The notes below the pieces were generated by a model. That model saw only the letters and a program-made list of their open reading frames with translations. It did not search any database and was not told where the DNA came from. From Thermothelomyces thermophilus ATCC 42464 (Eukaryota; Ascomycota; Sordariomycetes; Sordariales; Chaetomiaceae): a stretch of 64,000 nucleotides of DNA. Position 1 is the stretch's first letter; each line of letters begins with the position of its first letter. Positions 22,561 to 34,565 of the stretch are shown piece by piece. Location of the stretch: contig NC_016475.1 in NCBI RefSeq assembly GCF_000226095.1, forward strand, positions 1,488,001-1,552,000. Reading direction: 5' to 3'. The translations under genes were made by a program, and so were the position numbers.

Positions 22561-25078
22561 ATGGGCGACCCCGGTGACGGATGGCAAACCGTGATGCCGA
22601 CATCCCACGCCGGGATAAAGCGGCTCCCTTATTCGCAATTGGAGGAATTCGAGCTCAAGATCCTGCGCGACTGGGAAGCCTCGGGACACCACCGGCACTG
22701 GTCCGGCATGTAAGTCAATCCAATCGGCGCGAACATGCCAAACCTTGACGAACTGCCGTCGCAGAGGTTAACATTCGCATTCGCTCCTCAGAGGCAAACA
22801 CCTGCCGGTGAACGATCTCGCCGAAGCTAAAAAGTTCCACGATCGGTTCAAGCTCGATTGCGACACCCCACTCGGCTGGGGAAGTTTTGGCGTTGTCCAG
22901 AAAGTCAAGTTCCACTGCAACAACCGGTCAATATGCCTGGCGCGCAAAGAGGTCCGGCCGCCATACCGCAGGTATCCCATGGACAAACTGCGCGAAGAGG
23001 CCCATGTGATGGAGAATCTGGATCACGACCATATCGTGAAGCTGGTCGGGACGTACTGCATTCAGAGCAGTCTCTACTTTCTCTTGTGGCCTGTCGCTGT
23101 CTGCAATCTCGATATCCTGCTTAACGACATAGACTGCCTGAGGACAAATCATGGCGATCGCGAGGACATCATCAGCAGGCTGCATGCGCTGGACCTCAAA
23201 GATCTGAGTGCCATTGAAGGACCGGCGCCCGCCGTGCGAAACCCTGCCGGTCGGGATAGCTGCCCGCTCGAGTACCTCCGCCAAGTCATGGGCTGTATCA
23301 CGAGGGCTGTTGCGTACTGCCACGGCTCTAATGTTCGGCACCTGGATCTCAAACCTTCCAATATTCTTCTGAACCCAGGCCGCGTCTACCTCGCCGACTT
23401 TGGCATTGCAAAAGATGTCCACGATCGGGACAACACCATGACAATCGGGGTCCAAGGGACGCCAAAATGGAGGGCCCCAGAGGTGCAACAGCACAATGCT
23501 GACTGGTCCATGAAGGCAGCTGATGTCTACTCTCTCGGGTTAATATTGCTCAACATCTTCACCGTCATCTACAACGCACCTTTGAACGAGTTCGAAGCCA
23601 TATTGGAAGACGTCTCCGCGGACGGCAGAGCCATGAAACTCGACGAGTATCTGCCGAAGCTCGAGCGCCTGGTACTGGCTTCGCGGGAAGTGGATGATGC
23701 TAACGCGGCGACGTTCAGCCCGAAACACATCATCGGCCTCGCTGCTCGAATGGTGTCCCAGGATCCATCCTCACGGCCGGTCATCTTCCAAGTCGATTCG
23801 GAGCTCGTTGAGCTTGGCGGCCTCGACCAGATCTACCACTCCAAATGCTGCAAACGGAGCAGTCGGTATCTGACAGAGCGCATGAACGCCAAGCTCATAG
23901 CCGTGACAGAGGAGCGAGACCGATTGCGAGCGGAGCATGGCCAAATGGCCAAACGCCTACAGATCCTTGAAGCTAAGGACGAAACATATGAGCACCGCCT
24001 GCGGAACGAGCGGAAAGCCCATGCCGATAACCTAGTCAAATTGCAAGCTCAGCTGGACAAGGAGCGGGCGGAGCGGCAGAGACTGGAAACCCTCCTTGCC
24101 GAAATGCAGCAAAGCCGAAAGCAACACCGTCCTGTTCTCCCCCGGCCATCCGCCGTCCGTCAACCCACCTCCGGCACTTCCGGCACCTCCAGTCCCCAAG
24201 CGCAACCAAAACCGCAACTGCCCGCTCATGCCGTTCCTCAACAGCGACCACAGGCGACCCCGGTGCAGCAACCGCGTCCTGCACCATCAGTGGGACAGGG
24301 TCCCCGGCCGAGCTACTCTCAATGTGTCAAAGGCGCCGCCACTCCCCAAGCTGCAACGGTGACCGCAAAGCCTAGACGCGACTCGCTCATCCCATCGCCT
24401 TCTCCAAGCGCCATTCCCCCCCACAGCTCAAATCCCGACCAACCAGGTTTCCCGCTCCGGTCCCGTAACTCTGGCTCGCGGCTTCCCCGTGCTATCAATC
24501 CCACCACGCCCATCCGCTCCAACACACCCGTCCTCAACGGCGATCTCTCGTCGACTGACAGCACCCAGTACAGCATGAGCGACTCCGTCTTCAGCCGTTT
24601 GAGCTTGTCCAAGGCCTCGCTCGCCGGGACCAGCGTCGCCGGAACACCCTCAACCCACAGCCCGGCCATGGTGGACACACAGAAAGCTGCAAACCAGAAC
24701 GCGTCACCCTCGAGTCCGCGCCACGGAGAACCGGGTCAACATTCGCCGTTATCGCCCGAGGAGCCTCCGCACGGTCTGGGGCTGGGCCTTACTGACCTGG
24801 AGCGGCGGGAGAGTATTGCCAGTGCTGGCACGGGAGGAGGCGGAGACGAGAGTGTACGGGATACGGCGAGCGTGATCAGTTCTTCGGCGGCGGCCGCTGC
24901 TGCCGCTGCTACTCCCTCATCGCCGCGGGCGCTAAGTTCGGCGCCGAGCGGATCGGTGCTGTCATCGCCGAGGACGACGCATGCTTCCATGGAGGCTACC
25001 GTGCGAGCGGGCGTGAGGGTGCCACGGTTGCCGACGGCTCAGAGCTGGGCTGAGGTTGCTGCCGGGAAACAAAGGTAG
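22561..25078 (+). CDS. protein kinase with disordered C-terminal tail
   Basis: Two exons, 22561-22709 and 22792-25078, give 811 residues. A kinase domain spans roughly residues 70-350: glycine loop GWGSFG (78-83), the catalytic lysine in ARKEV (K102), HDHIVKLVGTYC, the catalytic loop RHLDLKPSN, DFG at 252-254, and the activation segment QGTPKWRAPE. The usual HRD is HLD (233-235): the catalytic Asp is kept but the Arg is Leu, so this is a non-RD kinase and may not need activation-loop phosphorylation. All other catalytic residues are present, so it is probably active. A coiled coil follows (about 405-485), then 320 residues rich in Ser, Pro and Gln with no fold visible. It resembles the many unclassified Ser/Thr kinases of filamentous ascomycetes. 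Function unknown. Confidence 0.82.
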
Positions 25079-25999
25079 GCGTGAGAGTGGGATGGCCATG
25101 GACATATGAATCGGAAAGAGGATTAGACGAAAAAAGGAAGATATCACCAAGGCGTTTGGCGGACAACAAGGGTTCGCAGGTCGTTCTTCGTTTATGCAAC
25201 CGCTGGTCACGCGCGGACGGTCAGGCAGCAGGGCGCAGACGAGCACCGTTTTGGATATACATGATAATGGTCTAGAGAAGGAAAAAAAGAAAAGAAAAAA
25301 AAATGAGAAATGACGTTGGCCATGACGGGCCAAAATCTCGAGTCTGGTTCCAGATATTTTGCTGGCAGAGCTCCCTAACCGACGTGTAGTAGGCAAGCAA
25401 TGCCGTTATGGTCGTCCTGTCTGTCCTCTTAACTAATCCATAACCCGCTTGAGCTTGTTTGTTCGTCTCGCATAGATATCTTACGATTTGGGTGACTTGG
25501 TAAACGTACTTACCCTCTCTCCATCTCCTTACCTCTTTTCTCTCTCCTTTCTCGACAACTCGTCGTTCCAACTTTGCATGCATCTCTCTCGTCTCTACCA
25601 GTTAGTCTTCTCCATCAATCGTTGCTCTTCGTCCGAGTCATCATCCTCCACGCCATCCGGTTCTTCTGCTCTTCGTCAACAGCAAGGACCGTCGTCTCTG
25701 TCCAGGTTACTTCTGACGACCAGCTGAGTTCAGACAGCTTCTGGTGATGTTGTCGTGATGCCTGCCAAGGGGTATCCAGTTTCGGCAACACAAGTTCCCT
25801 CCGAGAGACCATGGCTCCGCCATCTTGCGGTACTATTAAAGTCGCACCCTCCTCTCTTTCCCCCCGGGATTCCCAAGGCATACACCACCCCAGAATGGGC
25901 GCTGAAGTCATTTCTTATAGTGACCTGCCAAGATGCTCCGAACAACGTTTGGCACTCTCAAAATTCGGCTTGTTTCCCATTCTCCACCAATGAAAAGAT
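25079..25999. other. intergenic region before tRNA
   Basis: About 920 bp with no supported protein gene. It covers the kinase 3' UTR and pyrimidine-rich DNA near 25500-25700. Confidence 0.55.
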
Positions 26000-26099
26000 G
26001 GTCGACTGGTGTAGTGGTTATCACGTCTCGTTCACAAAGTTGAATAAACTGGGGTTCATCCCACCGAGAAGGTGCCAGGTTCGATCCCTGGGTCGATCA
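26000..26099 (+). tRNA. tRNA-Val (anticodon CAC) with intron
   Basis: The acceptor stem GGTCGAC (26000-26006) pairs with GTCGATC (26092-26098) and is followed by the discriminator A at 26099. The anticodon stem TCTCG (26026-26030) pairs with CGAGA (26065-26069). The loop TTCACA gives anticodon CAC at 26033-26035, reading the valine codon GTG. The T arm is CCAGG-TTCGATC-CCTGG (26075-26091). About 27 bases (26037-26063) between position 37 and position 38 are extra and are the nuclear tRNA intron at its standard place. Box A (TGGTGTAGTGG) and box B (GGTTCGATCC) are intact, and a short T run follows for Pol III termination. The unspliced gene is 100 nt and the mature tRNA 73 nt before CCA addition. 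Confidence 0.93.
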
Positions 26100-26432
26100 G
26101 AACTTTTTGCTCCCATCAATTGCCGCCCCCTCTTAACTTTCGACGCTCCACGGACGCTCAACAACAGCATTACGCTTCTTTTATCTGGTCATGCTCCAAA
26201 CTCGAGAATTACAGGCTATACAGACCAACCGTGTTCCTCCATCCTCTGCCCATATCCGATGTCTTTGTTTCCCAAAGCACCCCCGTTCGATGCCAAATGC
26301 TAACCATCTCGTCCGCTGATAGAGCGCTAATCCCAGTTTCATCCTCCCTATCTAACCACCCGGGTGACGCAGTCCTCTGCCTAGGCCATCCTCTTTATAA
26401 TCATTCAAACCTTCTATTTGGCCCCCGCATTG
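26100..26432. other. intergenic region after tRNA
   Basis: 333 bp between tRNA-Val and the 3' end of BLM10. It starts with the T run that should end Pol III transcription; nothing else is seen. Confidence 0.5.
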
Positions 26433-29400
26433 TTAAGCAAAGTAGCTCTTCCAAAGCACGCCCTCCAGATCCTCCAGCTGCTCACTCGTGAAATACTAAA
26501 GAATTGAGAACGTCAGCATGCTAGAAGCCAAGGAATAAAAAAGGAGAAGGGGAAGTATGGGAAAGGGAGGGAAAAAAAGACGAGAAAAAAGAAAACCAAC
26601 CTTTTGATCAACACTCCAGCTATCCTGCCTCGTCTTTTTGAACTCTGCCAAGATCGCCTTGGTCGCCTTCCCCACGACGCCCGGGTCGCTCGCAGCGCGC
26701 GTGGCCAGCCCGGCCAGCACCTCGGGCATCCACTTGGGCGGCGGGGTGGCGTACGGGAACGCCTCGATGAGCGCGCCCAGCCCCAGCACGGCGGCGTGGC
26801 GGCGCACAATCTGCCGCTGGGCGTCGACGGGGGTGTCGGTGCCGGGCACCTTCTTCTTGGGCATGGGGTTGAGGCGCAGCTCGCGCTCGAAGCGCTCCTT
26901 GAGCTGGTAGATGATCGGGTTGCGGATCTTGGCGGGCGAGCAGCGGATCATGCCGGCCAGGGTGGCGCTGGCGCAGTCGCGGACCTCGAGCTGCGGGTCG
27001 GTGAGCATGTCGCCGACGGCGTCGAAGAGCATGCGGCGCTGGGCGGGCTGGGTGAGGAAGAGGCGGCGGAAGTAGACGACCTGCATGTTGACGAGGGCGC
27101 GCAGGCGCTGGTGCCACGACGTGGCCGTCTTGCCGACGCGGATGAGCGCCGCGATGAAGGCGTCGTCCTCGCCCGAGCGGAAGGGAATGTTGGGCAGGTG
27201 GCGGTAGACGTGGTAGGCGAGCTTCATCAGCTCCGGGTCTTCCTTGACGTCCATCATGTGCAGGAGCTGGTCGATGAAGGGGTCCGGGAAGAAGGGCACC
27301 AACTGGATGCACTCCTGTGACGTGAGCATGCAGTCGAGCCAGATGAGGACCGTCTTAGAGCCCGAGGTGTAGCTGGAAGGGGTGTGCTGGCCGGGAGTCC
27401 GCTCGTGGCGCCATTTCTCGATGCGGGCAAAGACGTCTCGGATGGTGTCGGCGAACTGCTGGGATGGCCGGTATGCGCGGACGCCGATGGCGGACTCGGC
27501 CTTGTTCTGCTCCAGCAGCGTCGTGACGTCCTTGAAAGACTCGTGGTACTGAGTGCGGAAGATGGAGGCGATGAGCCTACCGATCGACTCGCGAACCGCC
27601 TTGTACGGATGGTCGATATGGGCGAGGCAGTCTTCGAGTATGGGCTTCTCGTGCCGGAAATGCCAACCGGCATCGCTTATGATCAGATCGATGAGCTGGA
27701 GTTTGGCAGACTCCTTGAACGCGGCATTAGAGTTCAGGTCCAGCCTGAACGCCGCCAGAGCCTCGATCAGCTCCCGAAACCGCCTGGGGTCCTTGCCGTC
27801 AATGATGACGTGGAGGCACGACACCCAGTACGACAGCGTGTCGGGCGTCAGATCGTCCGCGATGATCTTGAGCATCATCGGGGCTGCAAACTTCCAGACC
27901 TTGTCCCGGATCTCCTTTGGGTCGTCAACACTCCCCGTGAGCAGCGCGCCCAGGATCTCGGCGGTCGCGCGGTGCTGGTGCTTGTCACCCCCGTCGCCGT
28001 AGACCTCCTTGACCAACTCCATGACGTCCTCGAACGTGGCGGCCGTCTTTCCGTAATGCATGAGGTCGAAGACGTTCATGAGCAGCACGGCGTTTTGCAT
28101 GCGGAAGCGGTCCGACCCGGCATCTCTGGGCTCCTGTTTGAGGTACTCGAAGCACTTCTTGAACCAGTCCCTGGTGATGATCTTTCCGATCTGCTCCCTC
28201 ACCCGGTTCTCGACCTCGTCGTAAGCCAAGAACGGCTTCGGATCGGCGCGGCACACGGTGAGCTCCTTCCCCCACACCAGCCAGCCGGGATGGTCGCAGT
28301 CAACAAAGTAGTTGACATCATCGTAGTTCTCGAACTGGGCGAGGAATTTCTCCGTCACGTTAGGATCGTCGGTCGGGACGGCTATTTGAGTCTTGTTCTC
28401 GTCATACTCCTTCTCGATGAGGTAGTTTCGGTAGTCGTGGCCGTAGACGGCTCGCATGTCGATAGCAGTGAAGAGCGCCGAGAAGGCGGACAGATAATTC
28501 ATCCGCATGCTCGGGTGCTGATCGTTGGCGCCATTGGCGATGAGGTCCACGAAGGCCGGGTTTCCAAGGCTGTCGAAGCGGAGAGTGCAGTTCAGGGCAA
28601 ACACGATGCACCGATTTGCGACCTTCCAGTGGGAGTCGCGGGCCTTCTCGGTCAGTTCCAAGCCGAGCGCGGCCTTCTTGGCCTCGACCTTGGTGCGGCG
28701 CTCCTTGATGAAGGCGTGGCGGCGCTTGATGGTGGCCGAGCAATCCTCATCGGGCCGGATGGCCTCGACGACATCCCGGTCAAAGATGATCATGCGCTCG
28801 AGCGGCTTGCCAAACTCGAAGAGCGGATAGAGGGCAGAGGAGCCGAGGTTCTGGATCGACGCCTTGTCGACGCTGGCCGTCTCGATGTAGAGGCGCATCA
28901 AGTCGGGAGCGAAACGCCAATCACGGATGGCGGTCTTGATCAGGGTCGTGAAGAGGAGCGTATACATTGCGCCCTTGATGCGGTCATGGTCGTTCTCTTC
29001 CAGTGCCTTGCGCAGCCGATCCAGGACAACGGGGATGACGAGCGGCCTTCCCCCGAGCAGCACCTTGAGGGACGAGTCCTGGGCGCCCTGGGCCACGCGA
29101 CGCACGTCCGAGTATGAGGAGGTGCATGACTCGGCGAGGTCGAGAAGCAGTTGCTTGTCGAGCTCGCTCTTCTTGCGATAGGCCGAGTTGTACTTGACGC
29201 GCTGGAGCTGGTACGCGTCCGCGCGCTTGATCAGCAGCGGCCGGGGGTAGACCTTCCGGAGCCCGCTGATCCTAAACGGAGATATGTCGGCCTTGTAGAG
29301 GCGCACAAGGCGTTCTAGCGGATGGGCCGACCGCTCGATGCCCACGTCCGTGATCCACGTCCTATAGGTGGCATACAGGGCCGTGAAGCATGCGACGTCG

Positions 29401-32400
29401 TCCTCCTGGTTCGCGTTCAAGAAGGCATGCGTGCGGGAGAGCAACCTCCCGATATCCTCGCGCAGGCTGTGGATGCGTTCGTAAACCGGATCTTTGGGAC
29501 TCAGCAGGTACCCGGCCGGATAGTGGAACTGGCGCTCCAGCTCGTCGTCGTCGGCCACCTCGGCGAGCGGGTCATTGTCTTCCTCCATCATGGCATCGCC
29601 ATCTGCGTCATTCTTGACGCGTCCGTTGGCGCCCCGACCGCCCCGTTTCCCGGAGGCACGGGCGGGGTCAAACAGGGTGGCGACACCCGAAATGATCAAC
29701 CGGAGCGCCGTCAGGCTCCGTGACAGCTCGTCCGACCACTCCTTGTTCTTTCCCTTCCTGCTGACTGGAGGATCGTCGCTCATTAGTTGTTCGATTCGCC
29801 GAGCAGCGCTCTTGGCTTGGCTCTCGAAGAGCTCCAGGGCGAAGACAATTTCGGCATGCGATGGACGATGCCACTTGATGGTGAGCTCGGAAGGGGGGGT
29901 CGTGCGCCCCCAGTCGTCGACGTCCAGGCCCCGGGCAATGCGGTCAGGCTCATAGAGAGCGTTATCGATGGGGTAGGTGTGCGTCAGGTTGAGGAGGAGA
30001 TGATGGATGTAGTTAGAGATGTGAATGGTGGGCAACCCGCGGCACCTTTCCTGCATGTACTCGGCAATGCCGAAGAGCTCGTCCTTGTACTTCAACACCT
30101 CGGCTCCGACGTGGACGACGCACATGCTCAGCATGCTGACGTGCCAGACGAGCGCGCGATCCCGGGGAAGAACCTCGGTGCCGCTGCTCCGATCCGACGC
30201 CGCGCCGTTGTACTCGATCTCGTTCTTGATGTTGACAATCAACATCGGGATCAAGACCTTCAGGGTCTTCTCCGGGTTGACCTTGCACAGAGCATTGCAG
30301 ATCCACGCCATGGCATCGCGAGCCTGGTGGAGGACATGGCTCGAGACAAAGGCGGCCAGCTTATCGAGCGCCATGTCGAAGAGCTCCGGGGAGAGCGATG
30401 CGAAGAGGGGCGTGAGGGCTGCCGGCAGCGTATTGATGACATTGTCCTCGGGTGAGCCCGAGCGGAGGTGGCTCGCATCGGGAAGGTTCTCCAGCAGCGC
30501 GAAGACCTTGCCTAGCAAGGCCAGGACGAACTCGCCGAGACCGGCCGTGGACGAGCGTAATATGTTAGCCTCGTCCTCGTCTGTCAGCTCCTTGTCGTAG
30601 CAGATCTTGACGTCCTGCCCTTCGCGCTCCATCCTCTCCATCTCTGCCTGCACCCAGTTCATAGCGAGGCTCGTGTCGTGAATCTTGTCGTCCTGGTTGG
30701 CCAGGGGCACGAACGGGATGCTGTAGGCCACGCTCTGGATGAAGTTGAGGGTGTACTGCGTCTTGCCAAGGTCGTTGGCATCGATGCCGGGCAGGGCAAG
30801 TGCCAGCAGCGCGGTGATGTGGCAGCGGTAACCCTTCTGCTTCGCCATGATGTTGGCGATCATCTGCAGCCCGCAAAGACTCGACGTGGTGCGATGGACC
30901 TCGACAAGCCCCTGTAAGCTCGGGTAGAACCGCTGAAGGGCGCCGGGCAGCATCAGGTCCGGCTCCAGGTAGGCGAGACCTTGGAGGGCCGAGTAGTAGT
31001 AGTTGACGACCTTGGAGCTTTTTGAGAAGATGCCCATGAAGGTCACCTCCTTCAAGGCGAGGACGAAACGCTTCTTCAGCTCACCATTGATCCGGCGTTC
31101 GGGGGGTACCTCGAGCTCGCCACTCTGTTCGCGGTTCCAGCGGGAGACAAAGATGTCAGTGAGGAAGTAGGTGAGCTGGGCCAGGAAGCCGGTCCAGGTC
31201 CCCTGATTCGACGGGTGGAAGAAGGTGTCGATAGACTCCATCAGACCCTCGAGGTTGGCGAGGATGGAGCTCTCCCGGTCGAGACAGAGCGGGGACAAGG
31301 AGTGTACAATCCAGCGCGCGACCATATACGGGACGGGGTACTTTGATTTGTCCTTCTCCAAGTGCACTCCCAAGCCGGCGCCGTAGTCCAGTGAGGTGTA
31401 TGGCGAGTTGGCCTGCCCGACCGGGATCTCGGTCAGCCGGAGGATGGCGGTGAAGATGAGGTCTGCCTGCTCGCGAGCGAAGATGCCGTGTTCTGTGAAA
31501 GGAACGTGGGTGCAGCCAAGGTGGTCCCGAGCCATGCGGGAAAAGATGTCGATGAAACAGACGTCAAAGGCCTTCGACCTGTTCATGAGCGACCAGAGGT
31601 GGAAGAAGGTCGGGAAGATGTCTGACGGCTGCGACTGGGGCGCGCTCGGGGGCGCGGGGCTGGTGGGCAGCATGGCGTTAAGCGCGGCAGCAACGATATA
31701 TGCGTTCGACATGGCCGAGGTGCTAAAGTAAGGCAATAGCTCCTCGAGGATCGCCCGGCGCTCTCGGGGGTCAAAGTACGAGCTCGCGTGGAGACAGAGC
31801 TTCAGAAGGTGCTTCGAAGACCTCCTCCGCGAACCCTGATGCGAAGCGGTTTCTGACGGTAGAACGAGCGCTTTCAGTTCTTTCCACATCGGCCGCCAAT
31901 CGAATATGAGATCCTCGCCCGGTTTTAGGTAGTGCTTTTTCCTGCAGGGAAATAAATAAAAAAAAAAGCCGAAGGGGTTAGTGAATTTTCTAGGTTCAGT
32001 ATCTCCTAGTAGATAGAGTATTGGGGGAGGGAGGGACGAGGGAAGCAAGGAGCAGGCGGGGGACGTCTAACGAACTTTGACAGAGTGATGGCCATGCGGG
32101 AGAACCGGTCAGCTGTATTGTGATCCAAACCCGGCGCCAGCGCAAGGTGATAGTAGAGATGAGCGAGACGAGCGCGCAGCTCCCGGGTCATCTCAAACTT
32201 GAGATTCAGCCAACCCTGGAGCTCGCGGGTCCAGTGGAGGGCGCCGGGAGAAAAGTCCTCGGCCATGATGGAGATGTAGAGGTTCTTGAGGATGCCGCGG
32301 AGGGCCGCATCCCGTCGCGCGTCGTCCTCGACATCGAACGGGAGCAGGCGGAAATAGCTGAAGGTGCGGGGGCGGTAGCGCTTCTTGTCATCTTCTGGCT

Positions 32401-32560
32401 GGTGCTCACCGCATGGGAGTCCCGGAGAAGTTGCCCGCGAAATCGTCTCGACCGAGGCAAGCAGGCCCGACGAGAACGGAGGCGCGGCTCCGCCGGTTGA
32501 TGCAGCAAAGCCTGCATCCGAGCCCGTGTGTCTTTCTAATGATTCGTCCATCATCGGCAT
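26433..32560 (-). CDS. blm10: proteasome activator BLM10 (PA200/PSME4 family)
   Basis: Three exons, 32560-32076, 31941-26601 and 26495-26433, give 1962 residues, near the length of human PA200 and yeast Blm10. The N-terminal region has RYRPRTFSYFRLLPFDVED, the family's opening block, then DWRPMWKELKALVLP after intron 1, followed by a very long HEAT-like solenoid. The short last exon, joined after a 105-bp intron with GCTGACG as branch site, encodes YFTSEQLEDLEGVLWKSYFA. It restores the conserved C-terminus that docks into the alpha ring of the 20S proteasome. The final three residues are Tyr-Phe-Ala. The family opens the 20S gate without ATP and acts in nuclear protein turnover and DNA repair. 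The ATG at 32560 is chosen because the upstream frame start is TTG. Intron 1 uses an unusual GTTCGT donor and intron 2 GTTGGT. Confidence 0.93.
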
Positions 32561-34565
32561 GACGCCGTCGGCGCGGCACGGTGAGTCGTGCTCGGTGCTG
32601 GGAGAATCGGCAAGCGTCGCGCAGGTGTGCGCCGCGATGTCACGGCTGGAAATGGTGCTCTGGCGGAGGGGAAAAGATGGGAATCGGGTTGAAGGAAGGG
32701 TGCGAGCTGAGCCGGTTGTTGCGGTTAGCCGTCTCAAATCATTTTCGCCCCCTGGAGGGTAACGGGAATCGGCTGTGTTGCGTGCCTCTGCTTGTCACGC
32801 GCAACGCTGGTCGGTCCCGAAGCCGACCTCCGCTTTCAAGCTGGTCAGACAGACGACCCTGGTCCTGTTAACACAGCGGTCAGTTTGACTCGTGCGAAGA
32901 CGGGCGGGAGATGACGAGTTTGAAACGCGAGGGAACTGTAGGCGCCGCGGTTGCTGCAACTGCGCGAGACCTCGACTTTGGGGCGGGATGGGGAACTGTG
33001 ACGCTAGCCATTCCCAGGTCCCGCGGGGAACAAGTTGGCGGCAACTCACCGTCAGGAAAAGACCAGAGAGCGAGCCTTGGCAGATCGCAATGGGTCGTCA
33101 GTCGAGCTGCAGCCGGTCTGGTCTCCGGAGATACACGATTGGGCTCTGTGTCCCAATCTGAGGCCCAAACAAAGACAAACAGCAGGAGTGCTGGATCTTC
33201 AAGGTCGGATCAGTACTCCGTACCTCAGTCTTGACGGGGATCCAAGAGCTGCAAGCTTGGACCAACTTTGGTTGAACCAACCGGAAGCAAATTGGCGACG
33301 CTGAACAGGGGTTGCACAGGCCCTGATCTCGCTGCAGGGTATGCTACTCTGCGCTCTCCGTTGACTTCTGGGTGGCAATTGCTCAACATTCCACAAAGGG
33401 TCTGGTTGCGGGGTTCTTGGATGACACCTCGAATGTCAGTCTTTGAGGTCTGTGTCCTGCTGAAGAATGTCGGAATGGAATCCAAACTATTGAAAAAAAA
33501 AATTCCCCAGGGTTAAGATATCAGGTACACACTTTCGCATCGGCCAGAAACGAGCAGGAGCCGACATGAACTGGAGCCTGCGGCGAGAGTCCAAACGGCA
33601 TTCAAGACGCGGGGGCCTCTTCAATCCTGGCAGCGCAGGACTTCCGGCAGTTCTTATGCAGGGCGCACCGCGAAACCGGACGACGGCACAGGCAACCAAG
33701 CTGGTAACGCAAGCCTTCCAGAAAACGCATTAATGGCTGGGTTCAGAGAGAGGGGGTCGGCCGAGCCCGGGCCACCAACCGGGTCGCCCGGGATGTTGTT
33801 CCGCCGCAGCAGACCTCACCAGAACCGAGCCTGCTACGCTACCTTGCCGTAATTATTTATAGCAGTGCAAGACCTAAGAACCAAGATCAAGATTCCGTGG
33901 GCTACATCAAAATTATTGCTTGAAGCACGGCACGCCAGAGCCAGTTCAACAATCTGCAGGTGGCTTCCTAGCTGGGTAGGGTTGGAACGCGGGTTACTGT
34001 TATATGATTCATCACACCGGGCACCCTAATGGAACTTTGTTTCACATGGAACCGGCCAAACGACGACCCCGTCCAAAACATTTGGCTCAGCCCAAAATTG
34101 AGAATGCGGACATCTGATTTTGAGGCAGCCCGGACAATGCTGGTGGTAGGGGAGCCTTGAGCCGGCCTCATACCTCCATTTACACCGAGGGAGTGACCGT
34201 TGTAAGTTAAGAGAAGCGCTCTTTCTCCGTCGGGACTTCCTACAACACTAAGCCTACAGAATTCGGCCTCCGGGTGAGCGAATTGAGCATTCCAACGAAA
34301 AGTTCACCGCAAGAGGATGCTCGGCCAGCCTTTAAGGTGCTAATTAATTATCCATTAATTATTAAACACCGAGGCCGGCGACAATCAGTTCATGACTCGC
34401 TGCTTACGGGTAACAAAAAGCTAATTGGATTGAAGCTGTGCCGAGAGACGAACAAATCAAGAAGAACAAAAGAAACAAGACAGAAAATAAATTGGAATAA
34501 AAGATAGTGGCGATTCACAGACATCTGATTCGTCTACCGATGATAAGTTCTAATTACGGGCGTAA
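32561..34565. other. gene-free stretch, 2 kb
   Basis: No supported gene between the BLM10 start and the 3' end of the small bZIP gene. It carries one TACTCCGTA at 33214-33222. Frames are all below 110 residues and look random. The BLM10 promoter must lie at the left. Confidence 0.55.

Noticed and set aside
27384-29117. Plus-strand open frame of 577 codons
   Set aside because: Antisense shadow of BLM10 exon 2; composition is typical of the complement of GC-rich coding DNA.
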